From the NCBI RefSeq assembly GCF_963676685.1, contig NC_092344.1:87760749-87824748 (forward strand): a DNA stretch of 64,000 nucleotides, read 5' to 3'. The DNA is from Mytilus edulis. Lineage: Eukaryota > Mollusca > Bivalvia > Mytilida > Mytilidae. Below are positions 1-13,600 of this stretch, in pieces. The translations under genes were made by a program, and so were the position numbers. The notes under the pieces are model-generated. The model saw nothing but the letters and a program-made list of their open reading frames with translations. It was not told where the DNA came from and made no database searches. The stretch's first letter is position 1; the number at the start of each line of letters is the position of its first letter.

Positions 1-644
1 GGCCAATAGATTGAAATCTCTCACATGACCTTTCATTCTAGATAACCTAAACTCAATGATACAGATTTTAATGCATACTCTACATTTCTTGAAAACTTTA
101 CAAGGTTTGAACCAAAGGAAAAGCTTAGAAACCATTTGAGTTGGTATGTCATGAAAGCCTTCTCCTGCAGTCTTACATAATCAGCTCATGAACTAGACAT
201 GTAGAGTTTTCATGAAATTTTCTTAGTACAAGGGCCATGATTCTGCAAAAGTGTCAACAGCAATAAAAAAGAAAACTTTGTGGTTAAGCAATCATTGCAC
301 ATAAAATTACCAAAATCATCTTAATATCTGCAGACTTAACACAAAAAGGTCGACAACTGTTTGTTTTCAGAATAAGGGAAGGCAGGGGTCATTTGACAAA
401 AGGGGGAGGGGTGTGTTTCCAACCCAGGATAAAGGTGTATTGTGTGAGGTTCCAACCATATGTTCCCATTGAAAAGCATTGATTTTTTTTTTTAAATTGG
501 GGGGGGAGTCTTAACGCTGGAACAAATCCCCTCGATCTGCCATTGGAAGGATGGACATTGCCAACAGCATAATTTCAACTTTCCCAGAGATCTGCATCCT
601 TTGTTCTCACATAATTACATAATGTATTAACAAATTAGAAAATA
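1..644. other. Intergenic sequence beyond the RPAP3 3' end, no gene seen
   Basis: I see no coding exon, RNA gene or structured repeat here on either strand. The stretch contains short homopolymer runs of T and G around 480-510. It lies downstream of the minus-strand RPAP3 gene. Confidence 0.5.
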
Positions 645-942
645 AAACAAGAATGTGTCCTCAGTACACGAATGCCCCACTCGCACTATCATTTTCTATG
701 TTCAGTGAACCGTGAAATTGGGGTAAAATCTCTAATTTGGCATTAAAATTAGAAAGATCATATCATAGGGAACATGTGTACCAAGTTATAAGTCGATTGG
801 ACTTCAACTTCATCAAAAACTACCTCGACCAAAAACTTTAACCTGAAGCGGGACAGACGGACGAACGAACGGACGAACGAACGAACGGACGCACAGACCA
901 GAAAACATAATGCCCCTCTACTATCGTAGGTGGGGCATAAAA
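645..942 (+). repeat. Dispersed Pearl/Helentron-like repeat with (ACGG)n tract, copy 1
   Basis: The same sequence recurs nearly unchanged at 37983-38297 in the same orientation. Both copies start with AAACAAGAATGTGTCC, carry a tract of GGAC/GAAC tetranucleotides in the last third, and finish with a 27-nt hairpin (911-937) in which TGCCCC pairs with GGGGCA and CTAC pairs with GTAG. Internal ACRG-type microsatellites and a 3' hairpin are typical of bivalve Pearl elements, which are regarded as Helentron-associated non-autonomous elements. The family assignment is inference; the duplication is directly visible. The minus-strand ORF across it is an artefact. Confidence 0.7.
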
Positions 943-1318
943 ACAGTGACCTATAATTGCTTATTAACATTTTAACTCTGGTGGATAGTTGTCTCATTGG
1001 CAACTCTTTTTTATAACACTGTATCATTTATATCACTTCACTTGCTTCTCAGTTACACTTGGTGACTGGCAAGAACATGTCAGCATCATGATTCATCACC
1101 TCATCTTTAGTCTCATATTCAGGTAAATTCAAAGTCAAAAGGTCACATGATTTTTCAACAATTAAGTACCACTAAACCAAAGTAAAGTCTATCTAAACCC
1201 AACTTTGAATGATGTTATTTATACACAAACTCTGCCAGGATTTGGCTGAGAGGTCCTCTATTTTTTTAAATTTTTATACCATTTTTCTCTATTCTTTATA
1301 TTCTTTATCTATTTAGCC

Positions 1319-1324
1319 TTTATT
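1319..1324 (-). terminator. Candidate polyadenylation signal of RPAP3
   Basis: On the minus strand these bases read AATAAA, about 185 bases downstream of the RPAP3 stop codon. It is the first canonical hexamer I noticed after the stop. In such AT-rich DNA the hexamer is common, so this is only a candidate. Confidence 0.35.
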
Positions 1325-1508
1325 ATTTTTTTCCATCCCAATCATTCCCTATTATTCACATTTCCCCCATTAATCTCTGTCTTATTAACCCTAATCCAGA
1401 CGCTCTTCCATGGTATATTGTATAGTCATTTTAGAGCTAATAAAAATTCCTGAAGTCTTTCCACTCTTTAATGAATGTTTATACACCAAACACAATAATA
1501 AATAATCA

Positions 1509-1600
1509 TCAGCTTATTTCATATATTTTCTTAAGTTTTTGTAGTTCTGTTGATGTCACTTTCTCTGTTTTCTGTAAATGTCCAATCAATTCACTGATCA
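1509..1600 (-). CDS. RPAP3: RPAP3 terminal coding exon 10
   Basis: It completes codon 477 and encodes ISELIGHLQKTEKVTSTELQ then KLKKIYEIS and a TGA stop. It matches the NHIDKSG...ELKKRYG tail of RPAP3. The acceptor is TTTACAG. Confidence 0.88.
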
Positions 1601-4600
1601 CTGTAAAGATAAATATTTTTGTTTATGTAAACATGAATGTTTGCAGGAAAATAATCATATTTAAGTATTTTTAAAAGAAAAAATATTGAAGTTATATAAA
1701 AAATTAATATAAACTCTACCAAAAGCAATTTTCATTTCAACATCAGAAAAAATAGTTATCTCTTCCCAAATTCAAAGTATAATTGACCCCTTGAAAGGAA
1801 AATTAGGTAACAACTGAATAGTTTCTGATACAAGAACAAGTAGAAATACATACCTGACTTTTCTTTCTTTGAAAAGAACATAACTGTCATATTAAATCTC
1901 TTCACTTTAGCTAAGTGACACATACATGTGTAAAAGTCTTCTTCTGCCCTGCAAATAGATGCCAAAGTCAATATTTATGGTAAAATAGATAAAATAGTCT
2001 GTAATGACAAAAGATTCAAATTTACGTAATTTTGTTCTATAAAATAAATAAATACTGGTAGAAGATTATATTCATTTTTTCATCCACATGAGCACACATT
2101 TATTATTGCAAAACAGGTAAAACATATCCACAGAGTTTCCTCCTTCAAGTCAAAGTATTTAAACTTTTGTCAGTTCTATTGTCCCATTGAATACATAGCT
2201 ATTGTTCTCTGTGTAGTTTATTCACTGGGACCATAAATTTCCTCAAAGAGATATCCATCACTTTTTGATTAATTTAGCCATAGTAAAAAATATATATTCA
2301 AAGTGGATATGGATGTGATATAATAATAATAACAATAGTATAAATAATACCTTTTCAATGTAAACAGTGTTTCAAACATTTAAGAAAAGATGATTTGACA
2401 AAATTTTCAACATTGGTGAAGGTAACTCCTACTGAAGTTTGTTTATTTTGTGTGTTTGACATATGAAAACAGATAAATGACAATGCTTAAATTACTGCTC
2501 TCTTACATGTACTTTTAAACTAACTAAACATCTTTTAAGTGATCGAAAAAGAAAATACAAATGTAATGTCAGCCATGTAGTTGTGAGGAAAAATAAAGAA
2601 CTGAAGAAGGCCATAGGCCGAAACGTCTCAAAAACTGGTTTATTAATACAAGAATATAAAGTATGTTCCCTATTGGAATTTTAAAAACAAGGATAAGGCC
2701 ACACCAATTTAATTTCTTATTCTAAGGATTTTTGGACTCCAAAATTTGGGGCAAGCGAGCGATTTGAAAACCCTGTTCACCAAGAAATAATTAAATCTGG
2801 TCTATGTATGTGTGACTGACAATGAGACAATTTTCCATCCAAGTCATAATCAGTTTGGGGGCAACCCCTTAATGTTATAAATATCCCTTCTTCATGTTTT
2901 ATGAGGGATCAATATAAGTTATAATATATCTGTTTGTACAAAAGGGCTCAAATTTCCTCAAAGAACTATATATCTATCTGGTATTAAATGGTCAAAACAT
3001 GTTCAAGAATTTTGTAATATTCCTGGACTTTAACTACGTATGTTAAATTAACACATTTACTTTAACAGTTTAATATTATTCAAAATAAGTCATGTAAGTG
3101 GACCCCTCTTTTAGAAAAAGTTGTTTAAAATATGATTTAACTCTCCTCTGTTTGAGTACAAAATTCTAAGTTTTCAAAGGTTTTGTATAGAAGAACTATA
3201 CAAATCCTTGGTATAATGACCCCTTGTCTAAGGGAGGGACGTTCTCAACCTGATAATAACAAACACAGGTCAAAGTAGGGCCTTTTACACATGGCTTTGA
3301 TACAGACCAAACAGCAAGCTATAAAGGACCCCAAAATTATTAGCGTACACAATTCGAACAGGAAAACCAACGATCTAATTTATATATCCAAATGGGAAAA
3401 TACCAATGAACAACATCAACAAACGATAACTGCTGAGCGACAGGCCCCTGAATCAATCAGGACAGGTGCATAAACATGCAGCGGCTATGGATAGTTTTGT
3501 TTAGCCAGCATACAATATAATTGCAGTTGAAGGCAAATCCTTCAGAAGTTCTTTGTACTTTATTCTAACAACGAACATTTTTTGATAGGGAATATAAGTA
3601 AGGGGGAAAGAAACCATTTTTTTTGTTCTTTACAGGTATTTCCACTGTTATAAATTTATTTCGAAGCACTCCCACTATAGATGAATAGGTTTCATGCTGA
3701 AACAAATATTCTCACATATATTTACACAGTGTGGTGGGGTGCTTTTATGTTTAAAATCGTTATATACAGGTTAGACTGTGATTTTAAAAACAAATGTTGA
3801 TATCTTTTTATAATATTAACAAAAAAAACAGTGCGGGAAATGGGCATGATTACATTTCCGGATGCGGGAAGCGGGAATATAAAAAAAATAAAAAATTTCT
3901 GTTTTGAAAAAAATAGGTGCGTCGAACAAGGAATCAAATTGGTGTGGCCTAAACTAAACATATTATCAAGATGACCAGAATACACTTTTAAATGCATCAC
4001 TTATTACCAAGCATAATTTACAAACTTACGGAATAAAGAAATTTTTGAACACATTGAGCATGTTGAGTACTATTTCTGCATCTAAGAACTGACCAAACAG
4101 CTTTGGATAGTCTACTGGATTAATTTTCTAAAATAAAAAATACAAGATGTGTAAAATCTCTCTAATAAAAGGTTCAATATGTAGCGTAAAACAAAATCTA
4201 ACTGACGGCAGCATAAATGTATCTGTGTATCTTATACTAAATTTCTTCAGATTGCATAGATATAAATTCATGTTTATGTTCAATATATTCTAGATGATAA
4301 TCTTGATATAGATGTCAGACTTGGACTCCTTTTGGACAGAGTTTTACTGTGCATATTGCTGTGTGTTTGTTTATTCTACATTAGTTAGAGGTATGTTGAG
4401 ATTTCACAAGACATGTTTAACCCCACCACAATTTTTTGGCTCACTCACCAAAAAGGTTTGCACTTGGATCACAACTGAATTTTTTATATCAATGTGTACA
4501 GAACCAGATAATCTATATATGTCAGAATATAATAGAAAGAATCAAATATGCTTACTTTAATATATACATAGAATGACCTCAGGTCACTCTTTAGTTCTTT

Positions 4601-7600
4601 ATAATCTGTCTGAAACTGAAATGATGATTGGGGTACAGGCATACTTCTAGGTGACACAGATTTTGATTCTTCTGGAATACTTTTGGTTACATCTTTCAAA
4701 TCTAATTTAATACTGCTATCCTCACTTAAAGTTTTCACACTTTCTTTAATATTTGTAGAAGTTTTGTCACTATTTCTATGATTTTGGGTACTTTTTAAGG
4801 AACCAGTACTACTTGTAAATTTCTCAAACATTTTATTGTCTTGTGAAGTTATTTGCTTTTTAGCCTCACTCTGGGATTTTTCTACTTCCTCAATTGCAGC
4901 ACGCCTATGAGTGTCATCTTCACCTCCGATTTCTTCTATCTGTATTCTAACTAAAGGTTTCTGTAAAATCAATTATCAAATATTTAAGGTAGATTATGTA
5001 TTTTTGCCAAAAAAATCTTTTTGAATTTAAAATGTTTTAGCAAGTATCATTCAATATTCAACAGACACATCTAAAACTTTGCGCTTAGACAAGATTAATC
5101 CATCAAAAAATTACGTGTTGGTAAATGTATTTAAAATTTTCAGAAAAAAAATCCTTTTAAAATCAAGGGCAGATAATTGTATTGAATTTAATAAGGCAAT
5201 TTGTGTATTTGAATTTTTCAAGTAAATAAGGTGCATGACCCAATAATCATATTTGATAACATGGATGTATTTATGAAAACGATTCTTTCATTGGATTGTA
5301 ACAAGAGCAAATATATTTTTTAATAATATATAAAGCCATATAAACAATAAAAAAGGATTCTGGAAATTGTTTGACAGGAAAAATTAGTTTTAAACAATTA
5401 AAGTACCAAATAAGCACTCCAGTTATAAATGTTCTTATCCTCAGCCTCATACTAGATAGGCACTTACAAGGCCAAATAAAAATAATCTAAATTTTTTAAT
5501 CTTTTCTTCTACCAAAGAATGTCCGTACTTGTTTTTTTTAATGGTTGCTACTATGGAAGACAATTGTCTTTTGAAACAGGTTCTTTCATATTCATAAAAT
5601 TAAATATTGTTGATCTAAACATCAATATTTTACCTTTGATTTTTGATCTGCTGGTTTTGTGATTGGTTTAACTAATCCTTCATCAGGAGACTTTGCCATA
5701 TCTTTTTGTTCTACCATTTTATCTTTTGTTAACTCCTTAAAAAAACACATGTATAATTGACCTTTTGCTATTCAAAACATAATACTTTTTGAAATGAATT
5801 ACATTCAAACTAATAATATCAATGCAACTTGCATAATTTCAAACCCAAAATTATGCTGGAGTTGAAAACATCAAATCTATAGACCATGCAGGTGAAAATG
5901 CCTGGTTATGCATTCTTATATTGTTTAATCTATACTAAAATCTCCAGTGTATTGCTCATCTAACATTTATGCATGAACTGATACATTGCAACACATACAA
6001 ACATACACATATATACTGTCTAAAAACTTCAGCAGCTTTCATACTTTTTTCCTTTTTGTGGTGTTTTCTAATAAGTCAAATAACTTTATAATTTTCTGGT
6101 TGGTAGTCAATTTATTAGACACTTTTGAATCTATTAAAATATATTTTGAAAATACCTTTTCAATTCTTTCTAATTCTTTCTGTGCTGTTTTATTTTGAGG
6201 TTCTAATCTTAAAGCTTTCTCGAATGCATCTTTTGCAGTGTCAAATTTCTTGAGTTCAAACCTTGCTGCACCAAGTCGCAAGTAAGCTTTGACATACAAA
6301 GGATCAAGACTTAAGGCTTGCAGACAATCAGCTTCAGCAGCTCCATATCTGGTGTAAATAAGTTTAAGTTTAAATAGCTACTGCTTTATCCTTGAGAACA
6401 GAAATCTAAATAAAAGATACTAAAAGCATTCTAGTCAATCAAGGTAATTACTGGGAAATAAAGGACAATGAATCTGGTCGCAACACATGAAAATGATTAT
6501 TTTGTACATTTGTGTTATAAGAAAGTGGCAAACCCATACTTAGTAACTGGTTCTCTCATCTCAGTCGCATAAAAGTCAAGAGCGAAGATTTGTATACAAA
6601 TATTACTTTGGTGAATCTTCACCCTTAACTTTCATGCATACAAATTGATAAAAATATTACTTTGGTGAATCTTCACCCTTAACTTTCATGCATACAAATT
6701 GATAAATATATTACTTTGGTGAATCTTCACCCTTAACTTTCATGCATACAAATTGATAAAAATATTACTTTGGTGAATCTTCACCCTTAACTTTCATGCA
6801 TACAAATTGATAAAAATATTACTTTGGTGAATCTTCACCCTTAACTTTCATGCATACAAATTGATAAAAATATTACTTTGGTGAATCTTCACCCTTAACT
6901 TTCATGCATACAAATGGATAAAAATTTTACTTTGGTGAATCTTCGCCCTTAACCAGGGATGGGGTAATCGTAATCTGTAATCGTAATCGATTGTAATTGA
7001 TTACATTTTTTCAAGTAATCGACAGTAATCTGTAATCGAAGACATTTTCGATTACATGTAATCGTAATTTAATCTATTACAGCAAAAATTTGGATGTAAT
7101 CATCGATTACTTTTCGATTACATTTCGATTACTTTAGTAAAATAGTTTGAAGAAAAATAACCTATTTCAGAGGAAAATATGTATGTTATCACTTTGTAGT
7201 ACAGATAACATATTATGCATCAACAATACTTGAGAATTAAGCAACTGCCTTATTTCAATCTATTGTCTCAAGCTGCATTATGAGTAACCAGATCCCCTAC
7301 CTAAATTTACTTTATATCTAGCTTTTGAAACAAATGGATGTATGTGCTTGTCAATAATTCAAGAGCTTTAATATTTAAATAAGAAAATAGATTTAAAATA
7401 AGAAAATAGATCTTAGATAAGAAATGTGTCTGTCTTTCGTTGAGATCTGTACTACATTTTTTAAAAGTAGTAAGCTTATTTGTATTAAATTTCCTGAAAA
7501 CATCATTTTCAATCAGAGTTGAAATTAAAGCTTAGAATAGATAAACAGTTGATTTCTTAAATGTTATAATATACATGTATATAAATTAAATTAAAAAAGA

Positions 7601-10600
7601 ACACAAAATTCTTTTAACAATGAACCAATGGCAATGCATAGCAATTCATTTTAGAAATAGATACATGCATCCCTTTGACACTATAAATATATTCTGTATA
7701 TAATTTGATTGAAGAAGTTAACAAATCTTAACAACATTCTTACCTTTACTAATTGAGATGATCAAAGTCTTCTAATCAATAACAAACATACTTTGTTTTT
7801 ATTTCAATTAATGTATCTTATGTCTAATTAACAAGGAAATTTACAATATTTAGCCCCAGGTTATAAATTGTACTCCAGTGGCAGTTAAATAATCTGTAAT
7901 TAGGGTGGTTATCCAAACAAAAGGTTTAAATCATGCATGTCATTATAAAAATAAATTTTGATCTTAAAAATTAGCTGAACTAATTAATTATTCTACTTTT
8001 TTTTTATGTTTCCTTAAACATTATAATTAACTATGCTAAAATATTTTTTTTTTAAAGAGTAAAAACAAAAAAGCTAACGTAAGTCAGTAATGCCCGCGTC
8101 ACACTGTCCCGATTTTTATATACGATGGACGCCCGAATGCTAAAATTGTAAGTTCGTACGAAGTTGGTCCCGATCTCGTTAAAATACCAAAAGGTGACCG
8201 AAGCAAGTACGATGAATAACGAAGTCTATACGATGGTGCCGAAATTATATACGATAGCAAAAGATGGACATACGAAGGTTAACCGAAGACGGGTATTTAA
8301 GCTTCATATCTCAGCCGAAGCCTACACGATGAATCACGAAGGCTACACGATGGATTACGAAGGCTACACGATGGATTACGATGATGACGCGATGGCCATA
8401 CGATTTCTAAAAGATACGAACAGAATTTCGACAACATATCGTTTCTGTACAAGTCTGCCCTAAATGGCGGGAAATCGATCTTTTTGTCTAATTCTTATAA
8501 AACTTAGTTTATTATCCCCTCGCCTACTACATGTAAGTTGCGTGAAGATAATTGTTATGGACACTCTAGAACCAAAATGCTCAAAACTTGGTATGGTGTT
8601 ACTCGTTAAGAATATCTTAAGCGCTATTGACTTTAAAGTTCAAAGGTCAAGGTCACAGTGGCAGTTGTAATACAAGGCAATATCACCCTTGTGGACACTC
8701 TAAAACCAATGTGCTTCAAAAGATTTTAACCACATTTGGTATATTGTTCCTCCTTGTAATGATCTGACATTTTTTACGTTCAAGGCCAAGGTCAAGGTCA
8801 TGCAGATAGACTTGTTTTTTCTCCTTGAAATAGCATAATACACAGGAAATTAGATGCTCATATTTTTACCTGCTGGTTCTAAAGACATTATTAAAGGTAT
8901 TTCCAGTTACTGAATGTTTTGGCTGATTTCCTAAAAAAATAGTTTATGTATAAAATATGCATATTCAATTTGCCATTTGCTGCATGTGTCATATACAAAT
9001 ATAGTGTCCATATTTTTCCCCAATATGTTACATACGAGGGGATGCCACGCTCGGCATTGCCTTGTTTGAACTGTAAAATGTGTGCACTAGTCTGAATAAT
9101 CACCCATAATTATGCCCATGTTTACTGATCTATTTTAAAGGTAAGGTAATGGGTTCGTTGATCCCTTTTATTCAAAAAGAGCTCTTTCCAGGAGAATATC
9201 ATAATAATATAGACAAAAGGAAGGATGTGGGGGAAAGCAACAAATGTGGCAAAATATGACATATAGAAAACAAAATAGTTATGGAGTAAACATTCGTGTG
9301 ACAACAACTCAGACGATACATAAAAAATCAGAATAATGAAGAAAAAGTTGGTTTCCCTATATACGTGTACCTGCAGTGTTGGTGTACGAGGAGCGTTTAT
9401 GATTTTCATTATGTTACTTGATATGAAAAATTGACAAAAAATAATATTTTACTTGTAAAAGTAAATTCTGAGCCTGTAATAGCTGCTCTTGTTGTTCCAT
9501 TTGAATTAATAGAAACAACGCTGTCGCCTTTCTTGTTCTCATAGAATCATATGATATGAGCTCCATGTTTTGTGAACGTCTTTCTTAACTGTCGTATTAA
9601 ACTGACCAGTGCATATCGGGCATGGCACTTTAAGTGTATTTTAGCGCAAAAATTAACTTACATTTAGCTGGATTTATTGCCGTCGTAGTTCCATCTTGTC
9701 GCCTTCGTACTTTTATTCGATGGCAACACGACGGGATTACGAGGTCTTCACGAAGTCGTGTTGCAATCGTAAGACCTTCGGGTATCTTCGTGATTCATTC
9801 GTGTAGACATCGTAATGTCAAAACTGCCCGATGGAAACGATGGAAACACGAATGCAATACGATGTGCAAAGATGCATTCCCGGTGACATTACGATGGTGA
9901 GGATGGTGATACGAACTCAATACGAACCCTTAACATCGGACGCACCTTCGGGGATTTTTTAACATGTTAAAAAATTTAGAACCCTTCCCGAAGTTGTCCC
10001 CGAAGGCTAGAAAAAGTGGCCGATGGTTATACGATGGTTAAAGATGGCACTACGAATAGGCCGATCTGGATACGATCAGTCACGATTTTGAAAATTACCA
10101 TTATCGTGTTGCCATCGGCGTAAAAATCGGGACAGTGTGACGCGGGCATAAGAAAGCTTAATTTTTTAAAAACAATTAGTTATGAATAAGTGATTATTGC
10201 AATGCGATGACAATTTTAATTTATGTTGAAAGTCAAAATTTCAAGATTTTTTAAATATTTCTAATCTTCATCAAGAGATTTGATCTAAAAAACAGCTATT
10301 AAATTATAATTTAGAAACAATGCTTTGAATGATGCATTTGGTAAAGATCTTAATTTCCACTATACAAATGTTGAGCAATATAATTGTGTTTTACTCATGT
10401 TTTTTGTTGTTGAAATGTTGAAGTATGTAATTGACAGTAATCGAAAAGTAATGTAATTACTTTTGATAAAGTAATCGATTGTAATTGATTACATACTAAA
10501 ATTTGAGTAATTGATTATTAATCGATTGCACAAAAATCCTTCATGTAATCGATTATTAATCGATTGCACAAAAATCCTTCATGTAATCGATTATTAATCG

Positions 10601-13600
10601 ATTACATTTGTCAGTAATCGTGCCCATCCCTGCCCTTAACTTTCATGCATACAAATGGATAAAAATATTACTTTGGTGAATCTTCGCCCTTAACTTTCAT
10701 GCATACAAATTGATAAAAATATTATTTTGGTGAATCTTCGCCCTTAACTTTCATGCATACAAATTGATAAAAATATTATTTTGGTGAATCTTCGCCCTTA
10801 ACTTTCATGCATACAAATTGATAAAAATATTACTTTGGTGAATCTTCGCCCTTAACTTTCATGCATACAAATTGATAAAAATATTACTTTGGTGAATCTT
10901 CGCCCTTAACTTTCATGCATACAAATTGATAAAAATATTACTTTGGTGAATCTTTGCCCTTAACTTTCATGCATACAAATTGATAAAAATATTACTTTGG
11001 TGAATCTTCACCCTTAACTTTCATGCATACAAATTGATAAAAATATTACTTTGGTGAATCTTCGCCCTTAACTTTCATGCGGCTGAGATGAGAGAATCAG
11101 TTACTTGATTTCAAATTTTTTAATGTGACAAAATAACTATATTTTTTTCACAGCAATAGTTTTGATATAAATAGTAATAATTACATTAGATGTATGTTTC
11201 ATTATAATGCGTTATTCTGATTGGCTAACTGCACAGCACGTGCTATTCCTGAAACAATTGTATTAGACAATAACATTTATCATTCATGATGACACGAGGT
11301 CCCACAATAAAGTGCACAGGTAAATTAAATGAAAACTTGATAAAAATCGTGTTTTCATGATTCTAGCTAAAAAAATGTAATTATAAGTATTGAATACTTC
11401 TTTTTGTAACTTTATAGGGTTGTAAAAGCGTTGACCGTGCGCACATTTTAAGTATGAAGCGCTTCCGCGCTTCATACAAAATGTACATCGGTCAACGCTT
11501 TTACACCCCAATAAATTTACAAAAAGCAGCATTCAATTCTTAAATACAAAACAAAATCTCTTTGGCATATCAAAATCAAAATAATGAAGTAACTAAAAAA
11601 TTATGCATCATTTAAGATATAACATCAGTTTTGGTCAATTTTTACATAATTTTACACAGCTTTCAGAATGTTCAGCAAAGATAACAAAGGCCCCAACACA
11701 TGATCCAGATTATTGTTATTTCTAGGAATTCATACTAAATCTTTGCACATTTTGGTTATAGAACATTTAGAATTGGAGCCAAGGTTTTTCTGTAGCATTT
11801 ACTCTTTAGACCCATAAAATAGACAAAATCTTTGTGTTAATAATCATTCAGGTTAATCTATATGTTCTTTTTCAAAAGTCATAGTTTGTTCTCCAAAAGA
11901 AGACAAATTGAATGTTTGTAAACAAGTTATAATTCAGACAGGAGATTTAAAAAAAATAATTTAAGTTTGAAGAAAATCGGTTAAATAAATTTCAGTTTTA
12001 AAAGCTCTTTAGAGCTTTTGTTTGAAATTATATTGCTTATGCAGACTCTAAATTAAGCTTCATGTCTTTATGTCTATGAACCTCAGGCGCTGCCAGTAAA
12101 CTCATAAACTGATACCACCTTTTTTTCTCCAATTATCTCCCCTTAATGATTTTTATCTGAAAGTTAAATTATCTCCCCTTGAAGATATGGGATAAAGGAG
12201 TTTTGCCAAAATATTATTTTTTTTTATAGCTGAAGTGGCTATATTTGTTTAAAGTCTTTTTGAAAGAGAGATTAAAAAAAATTAGAGCATGATTTCTTTG
12301 ATAGACATGTCTATTTTAAAGACTGTATGTTGCAATCTAGATATATTTTTTTTTTTGGTTATTTTTGTCATTAGGTTGCTGTCTCACTGATAAACACCCT
12401 GTATCTTCTTTTTAAACAGTGAAAGAGACTTACTTTTCTTGTTTCAGTAAGGCCATAGCCCTGTTAGCTGGCATTATTGCATTAGTAGGATCAAGTTCAA
12501 TAGCCTTTGTGTAAGCTTCAATGGCTAGTGCATAATCTTGTCTCTTGAAATTATCATTTCCCTAAAATAGAAATTATAAAATTAAACAAGTTGTACCATC
12601 AAAAAGAACATAAATATCATGAGTGTAATCAAACATGCTTTGTATTTTGAACATAGTTTTCTGTTATATCTTATGACTATAGCCATTTTGTTTTCATTAA
12701 AGATTGAATGTTTCTTTTTGTACTTTTATAGTTGTTTACTAGTTTTGACCAAAGTGCATTTTGCAGTAGACAAGGGAGCGCTTCAAATCACAAATGTGTG
12801 TATAGTCAATACTTGAAATCAAGCTTTTCAAATGTTTTTTTCTCTCTAAATATTATACTGTTTTTTGTCACAGAGAGCATGTAGAAGAATTTGCTTTGTA
12901 TTGGGACATAAAACATCACATTAGAACACTTTGTGATTGCTGCTTTCCAATCAACATGATGGAATCCTTATGAAATAACTATGTATGTAAGAGGATAAAT
13001 CTTTAACAACAGTAATAAATCATAAAAGAACAAAATAAAGATGTTTGCCTTTTAGATTATTAAAAAAAATATGATGTGGTGTGATGATGCTAGATTTAAA
13101 ACATTGCTACTACAATTTAAGTTTTACTAAAATTTGCAGTGAGAAAAATTTCTTTTAGAAATATTTAAGTGTTGAATACTTTTTATCTCCAACTTGTTCA
13201 CCATCTGTTTGCCATGTACCATACATTTGACCTTTGATGATAATAAATAAAATGCACCTTTTCTTTCTCCAAATTTGCCATTTGTTTCTTTCTTTCCATT
13301 TCCCATTCTTCATCTGTTTCATATTCTGATGATTCACTTTTTTCCTGGTCTCCAATTTTCTCTAATTCTTTATCCTTAAATTCAAAACAAGCATTTGTAA
13401 ATCAATGTATAATTTTGTATTGATAATTTTTCAAGTAATGAATAAAAAAATAATAATAGCAGTATTGTTTTATTTTTCAGCATGATTTTTTATACATAAC
13501 TGTAGGCTAGCCACTCTTTTGGAAAATCGAAAAACAAAAAATATCCAATATGTTGCAAATTTTGCACCTATAAATACTGAACCTTATGCCAGAGCTCCTT

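Larger units (their letters stand above)
6954..10632. mobile_element. hAT-type non-autonomous element with 8-bp target duplication
   Basis: The element starts CAGGGATGGG and ends CCCATCCCTG, a perfect 10-bp inverted repeat. It is flanked on both sides by CCCTTAAC (6946-6953 and 10633-10640), which is part of the minisatellite unit; an 8-bp duplication is the hAT hallmark. Both subterminal regions contain many copies of TAATCG/CGATTA motifs. No transposase is encoded. Removing the nested element at 8091-10148 leaves about 1.6 kb. Confidence 0.85.
6542..11105. mobile_element. Inverted-repeat element filled with a 54-bp minisatellite (interrupted)
   Basis: The left end at 6542-6570 and the right end at 11077-11105 are 29-bp inverted repeats with two mismatches (AGTAACTGGTTCTCTCATCT against AGTAACTGATTCTCTCATCT, continuing to CGCAT). 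The tandem 54-bp array begins close inside each end. The hAT-type element at 6954-10632 sits within the array, so the original element was about 880 bp. I found no convincing target duplication outside the ends. Confidence 0.6.

Noticed and set aside
8164-8463. Plus-strand ORF with YTMDYEGYTMDYE repeats
   Set aside because: It follows the degenerate ACGATGG/TACGAAG array in the end of the Harbinger-like element.
6596-11080. CRISPR-like regularly spaced repeat
   Set aside because: The 54-bp units are contiguous with no unique spacers, and this is animal DNA.
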